From NCBI RefSeq assembly GCF_016746085.1, contig NZ_JAERTZ010000026.1, forward strand, positions 1-64,000: a stretch of 64,000 nucleotides of DNA, written 5' to 3'. Positions within the stretch are counted from its first letter, which is position 1, and each line of letters starts with the position of its first letter. The DNA is from Zobellella iuensis (GTDB lineage Bacteria > Pseudomonadota > Gammaproteobacteria > Enterobacterales > Aeromonadaceae). Positions 53,526 through 61,963 of this stretch are shown one piece after another. A program made the position numbers and the translations under genes. The notes beneath the pieces were generated by a model that saw only the letters and a list, made by a program, of their open reading frames with translations, was not told the DNA's origin and made no database searches.

Positions 53526-55469
53526 TCAGAGCCGGTTAAGGGTAATGCCCGACTCCGGCAGAGCGGTCAGCACCGGCCGCTGGTTGCGCACGTAATCGAC
53601 GAAGGCCTGGGCGTCGGTGTTGCAGCGCACCCCCTGGGCCTTGCAGTCCAGCGGCTGGTTGATGTAGTGCACCTGCACCCGGCCGCCGTCGGTCTTGCTC
53701 AGGCGGGCCACCGGGAAGGCCGCCAGCCGGCCGTTGACGAAGGCCAGATCCAGCCGGTCGGTCAGCACCTGCTGGGACTCATAGAGGGTGTTCCAGCCAT
53801 CGTTGCCGGAGGCGTTGTAGCTGGTCATCACCACCTGGTAGCTGGCTTGCGGATCGAGCCGCTGCCACTGGCCGTCGCGCCGGACCTCGATGCGGCTGAG
53901 GAAGCCCCTGTCCTTGCCGGTTTCATCGAACTGGTAGCGCAGGCCCGCCGCATAGGGGAACTTGCCGGTGTGGGCCCCCTCGGGCAGGGAAGCATTGATG
54001 GTCTCCAGCAGCAGGCCCGCCACCTGGCGGCCGGTGAGGGAAACGATGCTCATGGCGTTGGAGAAAGGCAGCAGCTCCAGGGTGACGTGGCCTTCCTTGA
54101 GCTCACCGGGTTCCAGGCTGTTGCGCACGCCGCCGGCGCCGACCAGGGCGAAATCGGCCTGCCGGCCGGTGACCGCCCGCACTTCGGGCCTGTTGGCCCA
54201 GTACAGCTGGCTGGCCGCCACCAGCGGAGCCACTTCGGAACCCTGGCCGGCCACCGGCATCCGCACATGCCGGAGTTCGGCGGGCACATGGCCGATCACC
54301 CGGCCATAGGCCCGGTCCAGGGCCGGCTTGTAGTTCTCGTCGATATGGGCGCGCAGGGCCGGGTCTTCCGCCACTATGGCGATATTGGGCTGGGCCTCGA
54401 TATAGGCGGCGACCCGCTCGGCGTCCTGGCCGGCCAGGCGGTGCTGTTCGGCCCGGCGGATGTCGCGGAAGAAGGCGTTGTCGGACAGCAGGGTATTGCC
54501 GCCCTCGCAACGCAGCAGTTGGCCGTCGGGGGTCAGGGTCAGGTCCACCCGGCCCATGGCCTGGGCGTACTGACCGGCCTGCACCACGCAGGTCTTGCCA
54601 CGGCCATCCTGGTTGGTGAACACCTGGGCATAGGGTTCATTCTGATCCCAACCCAGGTTGCGGAAATCACCGAGCAAGCTGTGGGAGTGGCCGCCCACGA
54701 TCAGATCGATGCCGTTCACTTCTCTCGCCAGGCGCTGATCCCGCTCCAGTCCCAGGTGGGTGATGGCGATGATGTTCTTCACCCCCATCTCGCGCAGGTG
54801 GCGCACGGTGCGCTGGGCACCCTGGACTTCCCGCTCGAAAATCAGCTCGCCCACGTTGGGGGCGATATCGGGCATGTCTTCCAGCACCACGCCCATCACC
54901 GCCACCACGGGCCGGCGGCCGGCGTCCTTCATGGTCTCGACCCGACGCTTCCTGTTGCCGTCGAAGGCGTACAGCACATAGGGCTTGAGGTTGTCGAGCT
55001 CCGCCAGGTGCGGATCCCGACTGGTATCCAGGTTGGCGGCCAGCACCGGGAACTCGACACTTTCGATAAAGGCGGCCAGGCGTTCGTTGTTGAGATCGAA
55101 CTCGTGGTTGCCCAGCGCCATGGCGTCGAGCTGCATCCGGCTCAGCACATCGGCGTTCATGGCCCCCTGGTTGAGCTTGAAGTAACCGGTGCCCTGCCAG
55201 GCATCGCCGCCGTGCAGGAACAGCAGCGGCTGATTGGCGGCGGTCGCCTGTTCGCGCAGGGCGTTGGCATGGCTCAGCAGACGGGGATGCCCCCCCAGGC
55301 GGGTGAACAGGGCCCGGTTGTCCAGCTCCAGTCGTGCATCGGTGGCATCGAAATGGGAATGGGTGTCGTTGATATGGGCCACGGTCAGGGTAAAGGGCTG
55401 ATCCGGCTGCTGGCTGGCGCAACCGGCCAGCGCCAGGGCCAGTACCCCGGCCACTATGCTTTTATTCAT
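53526..55469 (-). CDS. 5'-nucleotidase family lipoprotein (UshA/NutA-like)
   Basis: A 647-residue lipoprotein (lipobox LALAGC, Cys17) with an N-terminal calcineurin-like metallophosphatase domain: HINDTHSHFD, HGGDAWQGTG, ALGNHEFDLN, ITHLGLERD and VGGHSHS supply the two-metal site. The C-terminal 5'-nucleotidase domain includes GGVRNSLEPGELKEGHV and MTSYNASGNDGWNTL. It should dephosphorylate extracellular or periplasmic nucleotides, feeding purine and phosphate uptake. Lipid anchoring resembles Vibrio NutA more than soluble E. coli UshA. It appears monocistronic. Confidence 0.92.
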   Translation of the reverse strand: MNKSIVAGVLALALAGCASQQPDQPFTLTVAHINDTHSHFDATDARLELDNRALFTRLGGHPRLLSHANALREQATAANQPLLFLHGGDAWQGTGYFKLNQGAMNADVLSRMQLDAMALGNHEFDLNNERLAAFIESVEFPVLAANLDTSRDPHLAELDNLKPYVLYAFDGNRKRRVETMKDAGRRPVVAVMGVVLEDMPDIAPNVGELIFEREVQGAQRTVRHLREMGVKNIIAITHLGLERDQRLAREVNGIDLIVGGHSHSLLGDFRNLGWDQNEPYAQVFTNQDGRGKTCVVQAGQYAQAMGRVDLTLTPDGQLLRCEGGNTLLSDNAFFRDIRRAEQHRLAGQDAERVAAYIEAQPNIAIVAEDPALRAHIDENYKPALDRAYGRVIGHVPAELRHVRMPVAGQGSEVAPLVAASQLYWANRPEVRAVTGRQADFALVGAGGVRNSLEPGELKEGHVTLELLPFSNAMSIVSLTGRQVAGLLLETINASLPEGAHTGKFPYAAGLRYQFDETGKDRGFLSRIEVRRDGQWQRLDPQASYQVVMTSYNASGNDGWNTLYESQQVLTDRLDLAFVNGRLAAFPVARLSKTDGGRVQVHYINQPLDCKAQGVRCNTDAQAFVDYVRNQRPVLTALPESGITLNRL

Positions 55470-55524
55470 GGATGGATAAACTCCGTTTATTGATAAATGT
55501 CGTGCTCTTGGGTTCTGCGTGCCT

Positions 55525-55547
55525 GGTCGAATAAATTCGACCCTACG
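55525..55547 (+). repeat. palindromic repeat, copy 13 (module B only)
   Basis: Perfect GGTCGAAT-AA-ATTCGACC at 55525-55542 followed by CTACG, in the 96-bp gap between the nucleotidase gene start and the purU stop. Confidence 0.88.
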
Positions 55548-55565
55548 ATACCCCTGCCGCAGGGC

Positions 55566-56435
55566 TCAACTGGTAAAGACCACCGTCTTGCCGTTGTGCA
55601 GAAACACCCGGCGCTCGATATGGTACTGCACCGCCCGGGCCAGGGTGATGCATTCGATATCCCGCCCCTTGGCGATCAACTGCTCCGGGTAATGGCTGTG
55701 GTCCACCACTTCCACCCCCTGGGTGATGATGGGGCCCTCGTCCAGATCGTTGTTGATGTAATGGGCGGTGGCTCCCACCAGCTTGACGCCCTTGTCGTAG
55801 GCCTGGTGATAGGGCTTGGCGCCCTTGAAGCCGGGCAGCAGGGAATGGTGGATATTGATGGCCCTGCCATTGAGCGCTTCGCACATGGCCGGGCTCAATA
55901 CCTGCATGTAACGCGCCAGCACCACCAGGTCCGCTTCGCACTCCCCGATGATGCCGAGCACCTGGGCCTCCTGCTCGGCACGGTTATCCTCGCTGACCGG
56001 CAGGTGATAATAGGGAATATGGTGCCAGTCGGCCAGGCGCTGCAGATCCGGGTGGTTGGAGATGATGGCCGGGATCTCGATGGCCAGCTGGCCGGTGCGG
56101 TAGCGATAGAGCAGATCGTTGAGGCAGTGATCGAATTTCGACACCATGATCACCACGTTGGGCCGGTGGCGGGTGGCGGTCAGTTCCCACTGCATGTCGA
56201 ACTGTTCGGCCCGGGGGCGGAAGCCGGCGCGGAATCCCTCTTCGTCGAAGGCGGGCTCCCGGGGCGGACGGAACTCGGCCCGGATAAAGAAATGCTCGCT
56301 GATGACGTCGTCGAAGGTCTGCATTTCCACCACGTAGCAGCCCTGCTCGCGCAGGTAGCGGGTCACCACATCCACGGTACCCAGGCTGCCCAGGCAATGG
56401 GCGGTCAGATAATAGGTGTCTTTCGGCTTGGCCAC
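55566..56435 (-). CDS. purU: formyltetrahydrofolate deformylase
   Basis: A 289-residue PurU with an N-terminal ACT-like regulatory domain (TAHCLGSLGTVDVVTRYLREQG) and a C-terminal formyltransferase-fold catalytic domain. Catalytic residues are visible in INIHHSLLPGFKGAKPY and GATAHYINNDLDEGPII. It hydrolyses 10-formyl-THF to formate and THF, balancing one-carbon units for purine synthesis. The start is GTG with GGGAG seven bases upstream. Confidence 0.95.
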   Translation of the reverse strand: MAKPKDTYYLTAHCLGSLGTVDVVTRYLREQGCYVVEMQTFDDVISEHFFIRAEFRPPREPAFDEEGFRAGFRPRAEQFDMQWELTATRHRPNVVIMVSKFDHCLNDLLYRYRTGQLAIEIPAIISNHPDLQRLADWHHIPYYHLPVSEDNRAEQEAQVLGIIGECEADLVVLARYMQVLSPAMCEALNGRAINIHHSLLPGFKGAKPYHQAYDKGVKLVGATAHYINNDLDEGPIITQGVEVVDHSHYPEQLIAKGRDIECITLARAVQYHIERRVFLHNGKTVVFTS

Positions 56436-56522
56436 TAATACTCTCCCTACCCCAAATAAATGATCTGCCCCTCGGGGTGCAGGCCGCTATTTTGCGGTAA
56501 TCCGCGCCATTGTGCCAGCGGC

Positions 56523-57005
56523 TCAGGCGACAGGGGGAGCCAGCGGCTTCTCCATCATGAAACGGGTAAAAGCATGGCCGCCCCGGTTGACCTGCTGCTG
56601 GGTCACCAGCCGGAAGCCGCGCTGCTCGAAGACAGGCCGCGACAACAGGCTGGCGTCGGTATGCAGCAGGCCGACCCCGCGCCTTTGCGCCTCCCGCTCG
56701 ATATCGGCACAGAGCCGGCCGGCCAGGCCCCGGCCGGTGTGCCCGGCCAGCACATAGAGCAGGGCCAGGTGATCGTCCGGGTAGAGGGTGGCGAACGCCA
56801 CCGGTATCTGCTGGAAGGCCATGACCCGGGTGTAGCCGTCCCGGATCAGGGCCTTGAATTCGTCGGCATAGAGGTAGGGGAACGACGCCCACACCGAGAC
56901 CTGCTCATCGCTGTAGCCCTGGTGCCCCTGTGCCATCACCGCGTCGTGATAGATAAGCTCCAGGCTGCTGAGATCGGTCTCTTGATAGTCTCTGATCAGG
57001 TACAT
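56523..57005 (-). CDS. GNAT family N-acetyltransferase
   Basis: A 160-residue GNAT protein. The acetyl-CoA-binding motif A region reads LALLYVLAGHTGRGLAGRLCADIEREAQRRG, with the RGLAGRL pyrophosphate loop, followed by TDASLLSRPVFEQRGFRLV, a common GNAT C-terminal motif. Substrate unknown. It is 36 bp downstream of the zinc-ribbon gene in the same direction, so probably part of the Na/Pi transporter operon. Confidence 0.88.
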   Translation of the reverse strand: MYLIRDYQETDLSSLELIYHDAVMAQGHQGYSDEQVSVWASFPYLYADEFKALIRDGYTRVMAFQQIPVAFATLYPDDHLALLYVLAGHTGRGLAGRLCADIEREAQRRGVGLLHTDASLLSRPVFEQRGFRLVTQQQVNRGGHAFTRFMMEKPLAPPVA

Positions 57006-57041
57006 GGCGGCTCCGAGGGGGTGACCGGTCCGGGAGGTCTG

Positions 57042-57356
57042 TTAATTCTTGTCCGACCCGTCGGGCTTGTCCAACCATTGCAGTTTCAGCTCCTTGCGAC
57101 GGGCGCTGAAGGCCAGTACCCCGCCGGCGATACAGACCATAAGGCCGAACACCCAGGACGCCTGCGGCCCCCACAGCATGACACCGGAACCGGATAAGAG
57201 CAAAACGAATCCCATCAGCTTGGCGCGGGTGGCGCGGCCGTTCACCGCCAGGCGGGCACCGCAATGGGGACAACGGAAATGCACATTGAGCCCCCGGTTT
57301 TCCCGCTCGGTGACCTGGGCGGGGCGGATCAGTTTTTCACAACAGGGACACTTCAC
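57042..57356 (-). CDS. zinc-ribbon membrane protein
   Basis: A 104-residue protein with an N-terminal zinc ribbon (CPCCEK at residues 3-8 and CPHCGARL at about 29-36, giving two CxxC pairs) and two membrane helices (LMGFVLLLSGSGVMLWG, WVFGLMVCIAGGVLAF), then a basic tail. Function unknown. It overlaps the end of the Na/Pi transporter gene by four bases. Confidence 0.8.
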   Translation of the reverse strand: MKCPCCEKLIRPAQVTERENRGLNVHFRCPHCGARLAVNGRATRAKLMGFVLLLSGSGVMLWGPQASWVFGLMVCIAGGVLAFSARRKELKLQWLDKPDGSDKN

Positions 57357-58984
57357 GCATTTTCCTCATCTGGTAATAATTCCGGCCCGGCCTCGACCAG
57401 GCTGCCGGGAGCAATTTTGTCCGTACCGGCCAGGCCCTGCAAGTAAAACAGGCAGCGCTCCCCATGATAACTCAAGCGCTCGCAGCTGCGCGCCAGGGTC
57501 AGGCCGTCGAGGGTGGCTTCCATCGCCAGCTTGCGGGTGGCCGAAGACTGCAAAATGGACAACCGGATATCCTGGTTGTGCTCGCGCAGGGCCTGCAACG
57601 CCAGTTCGATATCGTCTTCGGGTTGCTGATCGGTCAGCGCCTGGGCGGCATTGAGCAACAAGCCGGCCAGTTCCCGGGCATGCTGGCTCAGCGGGATGAT
57701 CGCCTGCACCTGGGGCTCCCAGCGGATCTTGAGCGCCTCGTGGGCGCACTGGCGCACATGGTCGAGCAGATGCAGGCTGGCGTTGAGCCGGTTGAGCACC
57801 TCCCCTTCCGCCTCCGGCAACCGGGCCAGGTAGCGGGCCACCACCTCGGTGGCGTCCCGGGCCTCGTCCAGATTGGCCACCACGAAACCGGCCTCCTCGT
57901 TGCGCAGCCGGGCTGCGGTGTTCTGCAACACCACCTGGGCGCACTGGCGCAGGGTAAGATGGGCCGCCTCCACCGCCAGGGAGGGCACCACCTGCATACT
58001 GGCGTCGAGGTGGCGGGTCAGGGCGGGGCGCGGCTCCGGCAGCAGCCGCTCGGCCAGGGCCGCCAACTGGGCGGTAAAGGGCAGGAACAGCGCCGCCCCC
58101 AGCAGGTTGAACAGGGTATGGAAGGCGGCCAGGGTCAGGGCCTGGTCGTCGCCCAGGCCATCGCCGGTGAGCCAGTCGGCCAGGTAAATCAGCAGCGGCA
58201 GGATAAAGAAGGCCAGGGTGCCGGCCCCGATATTGAACAGGATATGGATAAGGGCGGTACGCTTGGCGGCGATGGTGGCACCGATGGCCGCCAGGGCGGC
58301 GGTAAAGGTGGAGCCCAGGTTCTGGCCGATGACCATGGCCCCGGCCTGCTCCAGGGACAGGGTACCCGAGGCCAGGGCCGTCAGGGTGATGGCCAGGGCG
58401 GCGCTGGAAGACTGCATCAGCAGCGTCATCACCAGCCCCACCAGCAGCAGCATAAAACGCGCGCCCAGGGTGGCGGCGCCGAACCGGCTGAGGTCGATAC
58501 GCTCCGCCAGCCCGCCCATACCGCTTTGCAACAGGTCCAGCCCCACGAACAGCACCCCGAAACCGGCCAGGGCGATGCCGGCCGAAGCCAGACGTCCCTT
58601 GCCCAGCAGCCGCAGCAGCACACCGACGCCGACCAGCGGCAACAGCAGGCTGCCGATGGACAGCTTGAGCCCGAGCAGGGACACCAGCCAGCCGGTGCTG
58701 GTGGTGCCCAGGTTGGCGCCGATCACCACGCCGATGGCCTGGCTCAGGGACAGCAGACCGGCCGACACGAAGCCGATGGTGGCCAGGGTGGTGGCGTGGG
58801 AAGACTGCACCAGGGCGGTGATGGCCGCCCCGCTCAGTACCGCCTTGACCCTGGAGCCGGTCAGCCGGCCCAGGGTGGTGCGCAGCCGGTCTCCGGCCAG
58901 GGCGGTCAGTCCCTCGGTCAGCAGTATCATGCCCAGCAGGAAGAGGCCGATGCCGCCGAGCAGGGTGCCGATGGTGGTGAACAT
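57353..58984 (-). CDS. Na/Pi cotransporter family protein with PhoU-like tail
   Basis: A 543-residue protein. The N-terminal NptA/PNaS domain (1-330) has the duplicated QSS motifs TALVQSSHATTLATIGF and TLLMQSSSAALAITL typical of sodium-phosphate cotransporters. The C-terminal PhoU-like helical domain runs from about 345. It belongs to the YjbB-like bacterial family, thought to move phosphate (possibly export). It is first gene of a three-gene unit with the zinc-ribbon and GNAT genes. Confidence 0.92.
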   Translation of the reverse strand: MFTTIGTLLGGIGLFLLGMILLTEGLTALAGDRLRTTLGRLTGSRVKAVLSGAAITALVQSSHATTLATIGFVSAGLLSLSQAIGVVIGANLGTTSTGWLVSLLGLKLSIGSLLLPLVGVGVLLRLLGKGRLASAGIALAGFGVLFVGLDLLQSGMGGLAERIDLSRFGAATLGARFMLLLVGLVMTLLMQSSSAALAITLTALASGTLSLEQAGAMVIGQNLGSTFTAALAAIGATIAAKRTALIHILFNIGAGTLAFFILPLLIYLADWLTGDGLGDDQALTLAAFHTLFNLLGAALFLPFTAQLAALAERLLPEPRPALTRHLDASMQVVPSLAVEAAHLTLRQCAQVVLQNTAARLRNEEAGFVVANLDEARDATEVVARYLARLPEAEGEVLNRLNASLHLLDHVRQCAHEALKIRWEPQVQAIIPLSQHARELAGLLLNAAQALTDQQPEDDIELALQALREHNQDIRLSILQSSATRKLAMEATLDGLTLARSCERLSYHGERCLFYLQGLAGTDKIAPGSLVEAGPELLPDEENA

Positions 58985-59132
58985 GGGTCAACAATATCCC
59001 TGTGCTGATGATGCCTTGCGGCCCGACAAAACAGCGATGATAACAAAGCCTGGCCGGGCCATCTGCCGGGGCGGGCGGATTTTGCCGGATTTTTGCTAGG
59101 GTTAAGACAGGAGTCACCACAGGAGCACCGCC

Positions 59133-59774
59133 ATGTCCCCCTTCCTCCACCGCCGCGCCGCCGGCCAGGCCCTGGCCAGGGCCTTGCAGCACTACCAGGG
59201 CCACCCGGGTTTACTGGTGCTGGGCTTGCCCCGGGGCGGGGTGCCGGTGGCCTATGAAGTCGCGAAGGCACTGGGCGCCCCGCTCGACGTACTGCTGGTG
59301 CGCAAGCTCGGCCACCCCCATCATGAAGAGCTGGCCATGGGCGCCATCGCCTCGGGCGATATCCTGGTGTGGAATCCGAAAATCCTCGGTGCCGGGGGCA
59401 TCGACCAGGCCCAGATAGAGCGGGTGATCCGCCGGGAGCGGGCAGAGCTCGAGCGCCGGGAACAGGCCTACCGGGGCGCTACCCCGCCGCTGGCGCTGAC
59501 CGGTGCCACCGTGCTGCTGGTGGACGACGGCCTGGCCACCGGGGCCACCATGGAGGCGGCGGTGCGGGCAGTCAAAAGCCAGCGGCCGGCACGGCTGGTG
59601 GTGGCGGTGCCGGTGAGCTCGCTCGAAGCCAGGGCCCGGATCCGGGCCCTGGCGGACGAGTTCGTCGCCCTGCTGGCCAGTGCGGAATTCGGCTCGGTCG
59701 GCCAGTATTATCTCGATTTCGGCCAGACCGAAGACCAGGAAGTGCGAGAACTGCTGGCCGCCGCGGCCGGATAA
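59133..59774 (+). CDS. phosphoribosyltransferase domain protein
   Basis: A 213-residue type I phosphoribosyltransferase. The PRPP-binding motif is VLLVDDGLATGATM, preceded by VLGLPRGGVPVAYEVAKALG, which is typical of the stand-alone family often annotated only as phosphoribosyltransferase. Substrate is unknown. AGGAG precedes the ATG (GGAGCACCGCC). It is divergent from the Na/Pi gene and convergent with the DJ-1 family gene. Confidence 0.88.
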   Translation: MSPFLHRRAAGQALARALQHYQGHPGLLVLGLPRGGVPVAYEVAKALGAPLDVLLVRKLGHPHHEELAMGAIASGDILVWNPKILGAGGIDQAQIERVIRRERAELERREQAYRGATPPLALTGATVLLVDDGLATGATMEAAVRAVKSQRPARLVVAVPVSSLEARARIRALADEFVALLASAEFGSVGQYYLDFGQTEDQEVRELLAAAAG

Positions 59775-59782
59775 CGCCGGAT

Positions 59783-60466
59783 TTACCCTTCCAGCTCCAG
59801 CAGGACCAGCTCGGCGACCGGCCCGCCGGAGGCCGGGTTCTGCCCGGTGACCAGCCGCTGGTCGCTCACCGCCAGTGGCAACCAGGGTGCTTCCGCCTTC
59901 TGGTAGAGGGCGCCGCGTTTGACCAGCTCATCTTCGGTGAGAAAAGGCACGAACTGGTCCAGCTCGGCCAGCTTCTCTTCCTCGTTGGAAAAACCGGTCA
60001 CCTCCTTGCCCTTGATCAGCAGGGAGCCATCGGCCAGCCGGATATTGAACAGGCCGGCGGCCCCGTGGCAGACGGACGCCACTATGCCGCCCCCTTCGTA
60101 GATACGCTGGCCGATCAGCTGCAGCGCCTCGTTGTCGGGAAAATCCCAGATAACGCCGTGGCCACCGGCATAATAAACCACCCCATAGTCATCCGGATCG
60201 ACCTCGGCGGGGCTGAGGGTCGAGCCCAGCCGGTTCATAAAGGCCTTATTCTGGTACCATTGCCAGTCCAGCTCGTCGGCCATGGCCAGGCTGTGGGGAT
60301 CTATGGGGGTGTAGCCGCCCCTGGGGCTGACATAGTCGACCCGGTAGCCGGCCTCTTCCATCTTGCTGACAAAATGCACCGCTTCGCCCAGCCACAGGCC
60401 GGTGGCCCGGTTCAGGTTGGGATACTTTTCCACGCTGGTCACCACCACCAGAATTTTCTGTTTCAT
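59783..60466 (-). CDS. DJ-1/PfpI family protein (Hsp31/glyoxalase III-like)
   Basis: A 227-residue type 1 glutamine-amidotransferase-fold protein. The nucleophile elbow is VASVCHGAAGL with the catalytic Cys-His pair near residue 132; GYRVDYVSPRGGYTPIDPHS and YYAGGHGVIWDFPD match the Hsp31-like branch. Likely a glyoxalase III, deglycase or chaperone-type stress protein; which activity cannot be read here. The gene is convergent with the phosphoribosyltransferase gene, eight bases apart. Confidence 0.9.
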   Translation of the reverse strand: MKQKILVVVTSVEKYPNLNRATGLWLGEAVHFVSKMEEAGYRVDYVSPRGGYTPIDPHSLAMADELDWQWYQNKAFMNRLGSTLSPAEVDPDDYGVVYYAGGHGVIWDFPDNEALQLIGQRIYEGGGIVASVCHGAAGLFNIRLADGSLLIKGKEVTGFSNEEEKLAELDQFVPFLTEDELVKRGALYQKAEAPWLPLAVSDQRLVTGQNPASGGPVAELVLLELEG

Positions 60467-60666
60467 CGCTCCTTCTCCCTGCCGTCGGCAATCTGTTACC
60501 AGTGCAAGCTTAGTCCCGGTGCCGCCAAATTGGTCATCCCTTGTTCACCCTTCCCCCTGCCGGGCCCGGAGCCGGACTCCTTGCTCCATGGATACCGCAA
60601 AGCCCTTTAATTTTTCCCAACTTGGGATATGCTGCGGGCAGTCAAGCCAACAGACGGGATAAGAAT

Positions 60667-61929
60667 TTGAAGCAAGCTTACCTCAGTGCCCTGGTGATCG
60701 GCGCCGTGCTCAGCGGCTGTGCCGGCCAGGCCGAAACCTCCCAGCCGGCCCCGGCCCCCGCCGCCACCCAGCAACCGGCGGCCGCCACCCCCTTGCCCAG
60801 CGCGGCCGAGCAACAGAGCTTTGCCGCCTGGCGGCAGGATTTCCGCGGTCGCGCCCTGGCCGCCGGCATCCGCCCGGCGGTGTTCGACGCCGCCTTCAGG
60901 GACGTCAGGCTGAACCAGGAAGTGATGCGCCTGGACGGGCGCCAGGCCGAATTCACCAAGCAGATTTGGGAATACCTGGACACCGCCACCTCCGCCACCC
61001 GCGTCAGCAACGGTCGCCAGAAATGGCAGGAACTGGCCCCCACCCTCAGGGCCATCGAGGAGCGCTACGGGGTGGATGCCAAGGTCGTCATGGCCATCTG
61101 GGGCATGGAAACCAACTACGGCTCTTTCCGGGGTAATACCGGCATCATCGAAGGTCTCGCCACCCTGGCCTACGAGGGCCGTCGCCGCAGCTTTGCCGAA
61201 GAACAGCTGATCGCCGCGCTCAAGATACTGCAGTCGGGCGATACCAGCCCGGAGCGGATGCGCGGCTCCTGGGCCGGGGCCATGGGCCACACCCAGTTCA
61301 TGCCCACCAGCTACCTGCAGTACGCCCAGGACTTTACCGGCGACGGCAAGCGGGACATCTGGGGCGAGGATCCCACCGATGCCCTGGCCTCCGCCGCCAA
61401 CTACCTGGCCCGCTTCGGTTGGCAGCACGGCGCCCCCTGGGGGCTGGAAGTGAAGCTGCCGGCCGGCTTCGACTACGGTATCGCGGATCAGGACAACCGC
61501 CGGCCCGTGGCCTACTGGCGCGACCGGGGCGTGACCACCCTCGACGGCCGCCCCCTGCCGGATCACGGCGAGGCCGCCATACTGGTGCCCGCCGGCGCCC
61601 GCGGCCCGGCCTTCGTCGTCTTCAACAACTTCCGGGTGATCCGCCGCTACAACAACGCCACCTCCTATGCCATGGCGGTGGGCCACCTGGGCGACAAACT
61701 GGCCGGCGGCGGCGAGTTCCGCACCCCCTGGCCCCGGGGCGAGCGCGCCCTGAGCCGGGCCGAAAAGGAAGAATTGCAGCGCCGCCTGAGCGCCCGGGGG
61801 TTCGACACCAAGGGTACCGACGGCGTCATCGGGCCCAACACCATCAGCGCCATCCGTGCCTTCCAGCAGTCCATCGGCCAGGTGGCCGACGGCTATGCCA
61901 GCGAATCGCTGCTGAAGCGGCTGCGTTGA
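60667..61929 (+). CDS. MltB-type lytic murein transglycosylase lipoprotein
   Basis: A 420-residue protein. The TTG start at 60667 begins the lipoprotein signal (MKQAYLSALVIGAVLSGC, Cys18). After a Pro/Ala linker comes the SLT_2/MltB catalytic domain with Glu148 in AIWGMETNYGSFRG and GSWAGAMGHTQFMPTSYLQY, then a C-terminal peptidoglycan-binding domain (GFDTKGTDGVIGPNTISAIRAFQ). It cleaves glycan strands to 1,6-anhydromuropeptides. No ATG opens the signal peptide, so the TTG start is favoured; an in-frame ATG 42 codons upstream would add non-signal sequence. Confidence 0.9.
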   Translation: MKQAYLSALVIGAVLSGCAGQAETSQPAPAPAATQQPAAATPLPSAAEQQSFAAWRQDFRGRALAAGIRPAVFDAAFRDVRLNQEVMRLDGRQAEFTKQIWEYLDTATSATRVSNGRQKWQELAPTLRAIEERYGVDAKVVMAIWGMETNYGSFRGNTGIIEGLATLAYEGRRRSFAEEQLIAALKILQSGDTSPERMRGSWAGAMGHTQFMPTSYLQYAQDFTGDGKRDIWGEDPTDALASAANYLARFGWQHGAPWGLEVKLPAGFDYGIADQDNRRPVAYWRDRGVTTLDGRPLPDHGEAAILVPAGARGPAFVVFNNFRVIRRYNNATSYAMAVGHLGDKLAGGGEFRTPWPRGERALSRAEKEELQRRLSARGFDTKGTDGVIGPNTISAIRAFQQSIGQVADGYASESLLKRLR

Positions 61930-61937
61930 GGTTAAGG

Positions 61938-61963
61938 ACAGGGCCGAAGGGCCCTGTTTTTTT
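61938..61963 (+). terminator. Rho-independent terminator after the transglycosylase gene
   Basis: Stem ACAGGGCC / GGCCCTGT with a four-base loop followed by at least six T residues, eight bp past the stop. It touches the stop codon of the convergent chemoreceptor gene. Confidence 0.92.

Noticed and set aside
53290-53595. Open frames over the 7-mer array (repetitive GIGDSG-type peptides)
   Set aside because: A 7-bp period cycles through all frames and yields repetitive peptides without stops; there is no ribosome binding site and the sequence is better explained as a microsatellite.
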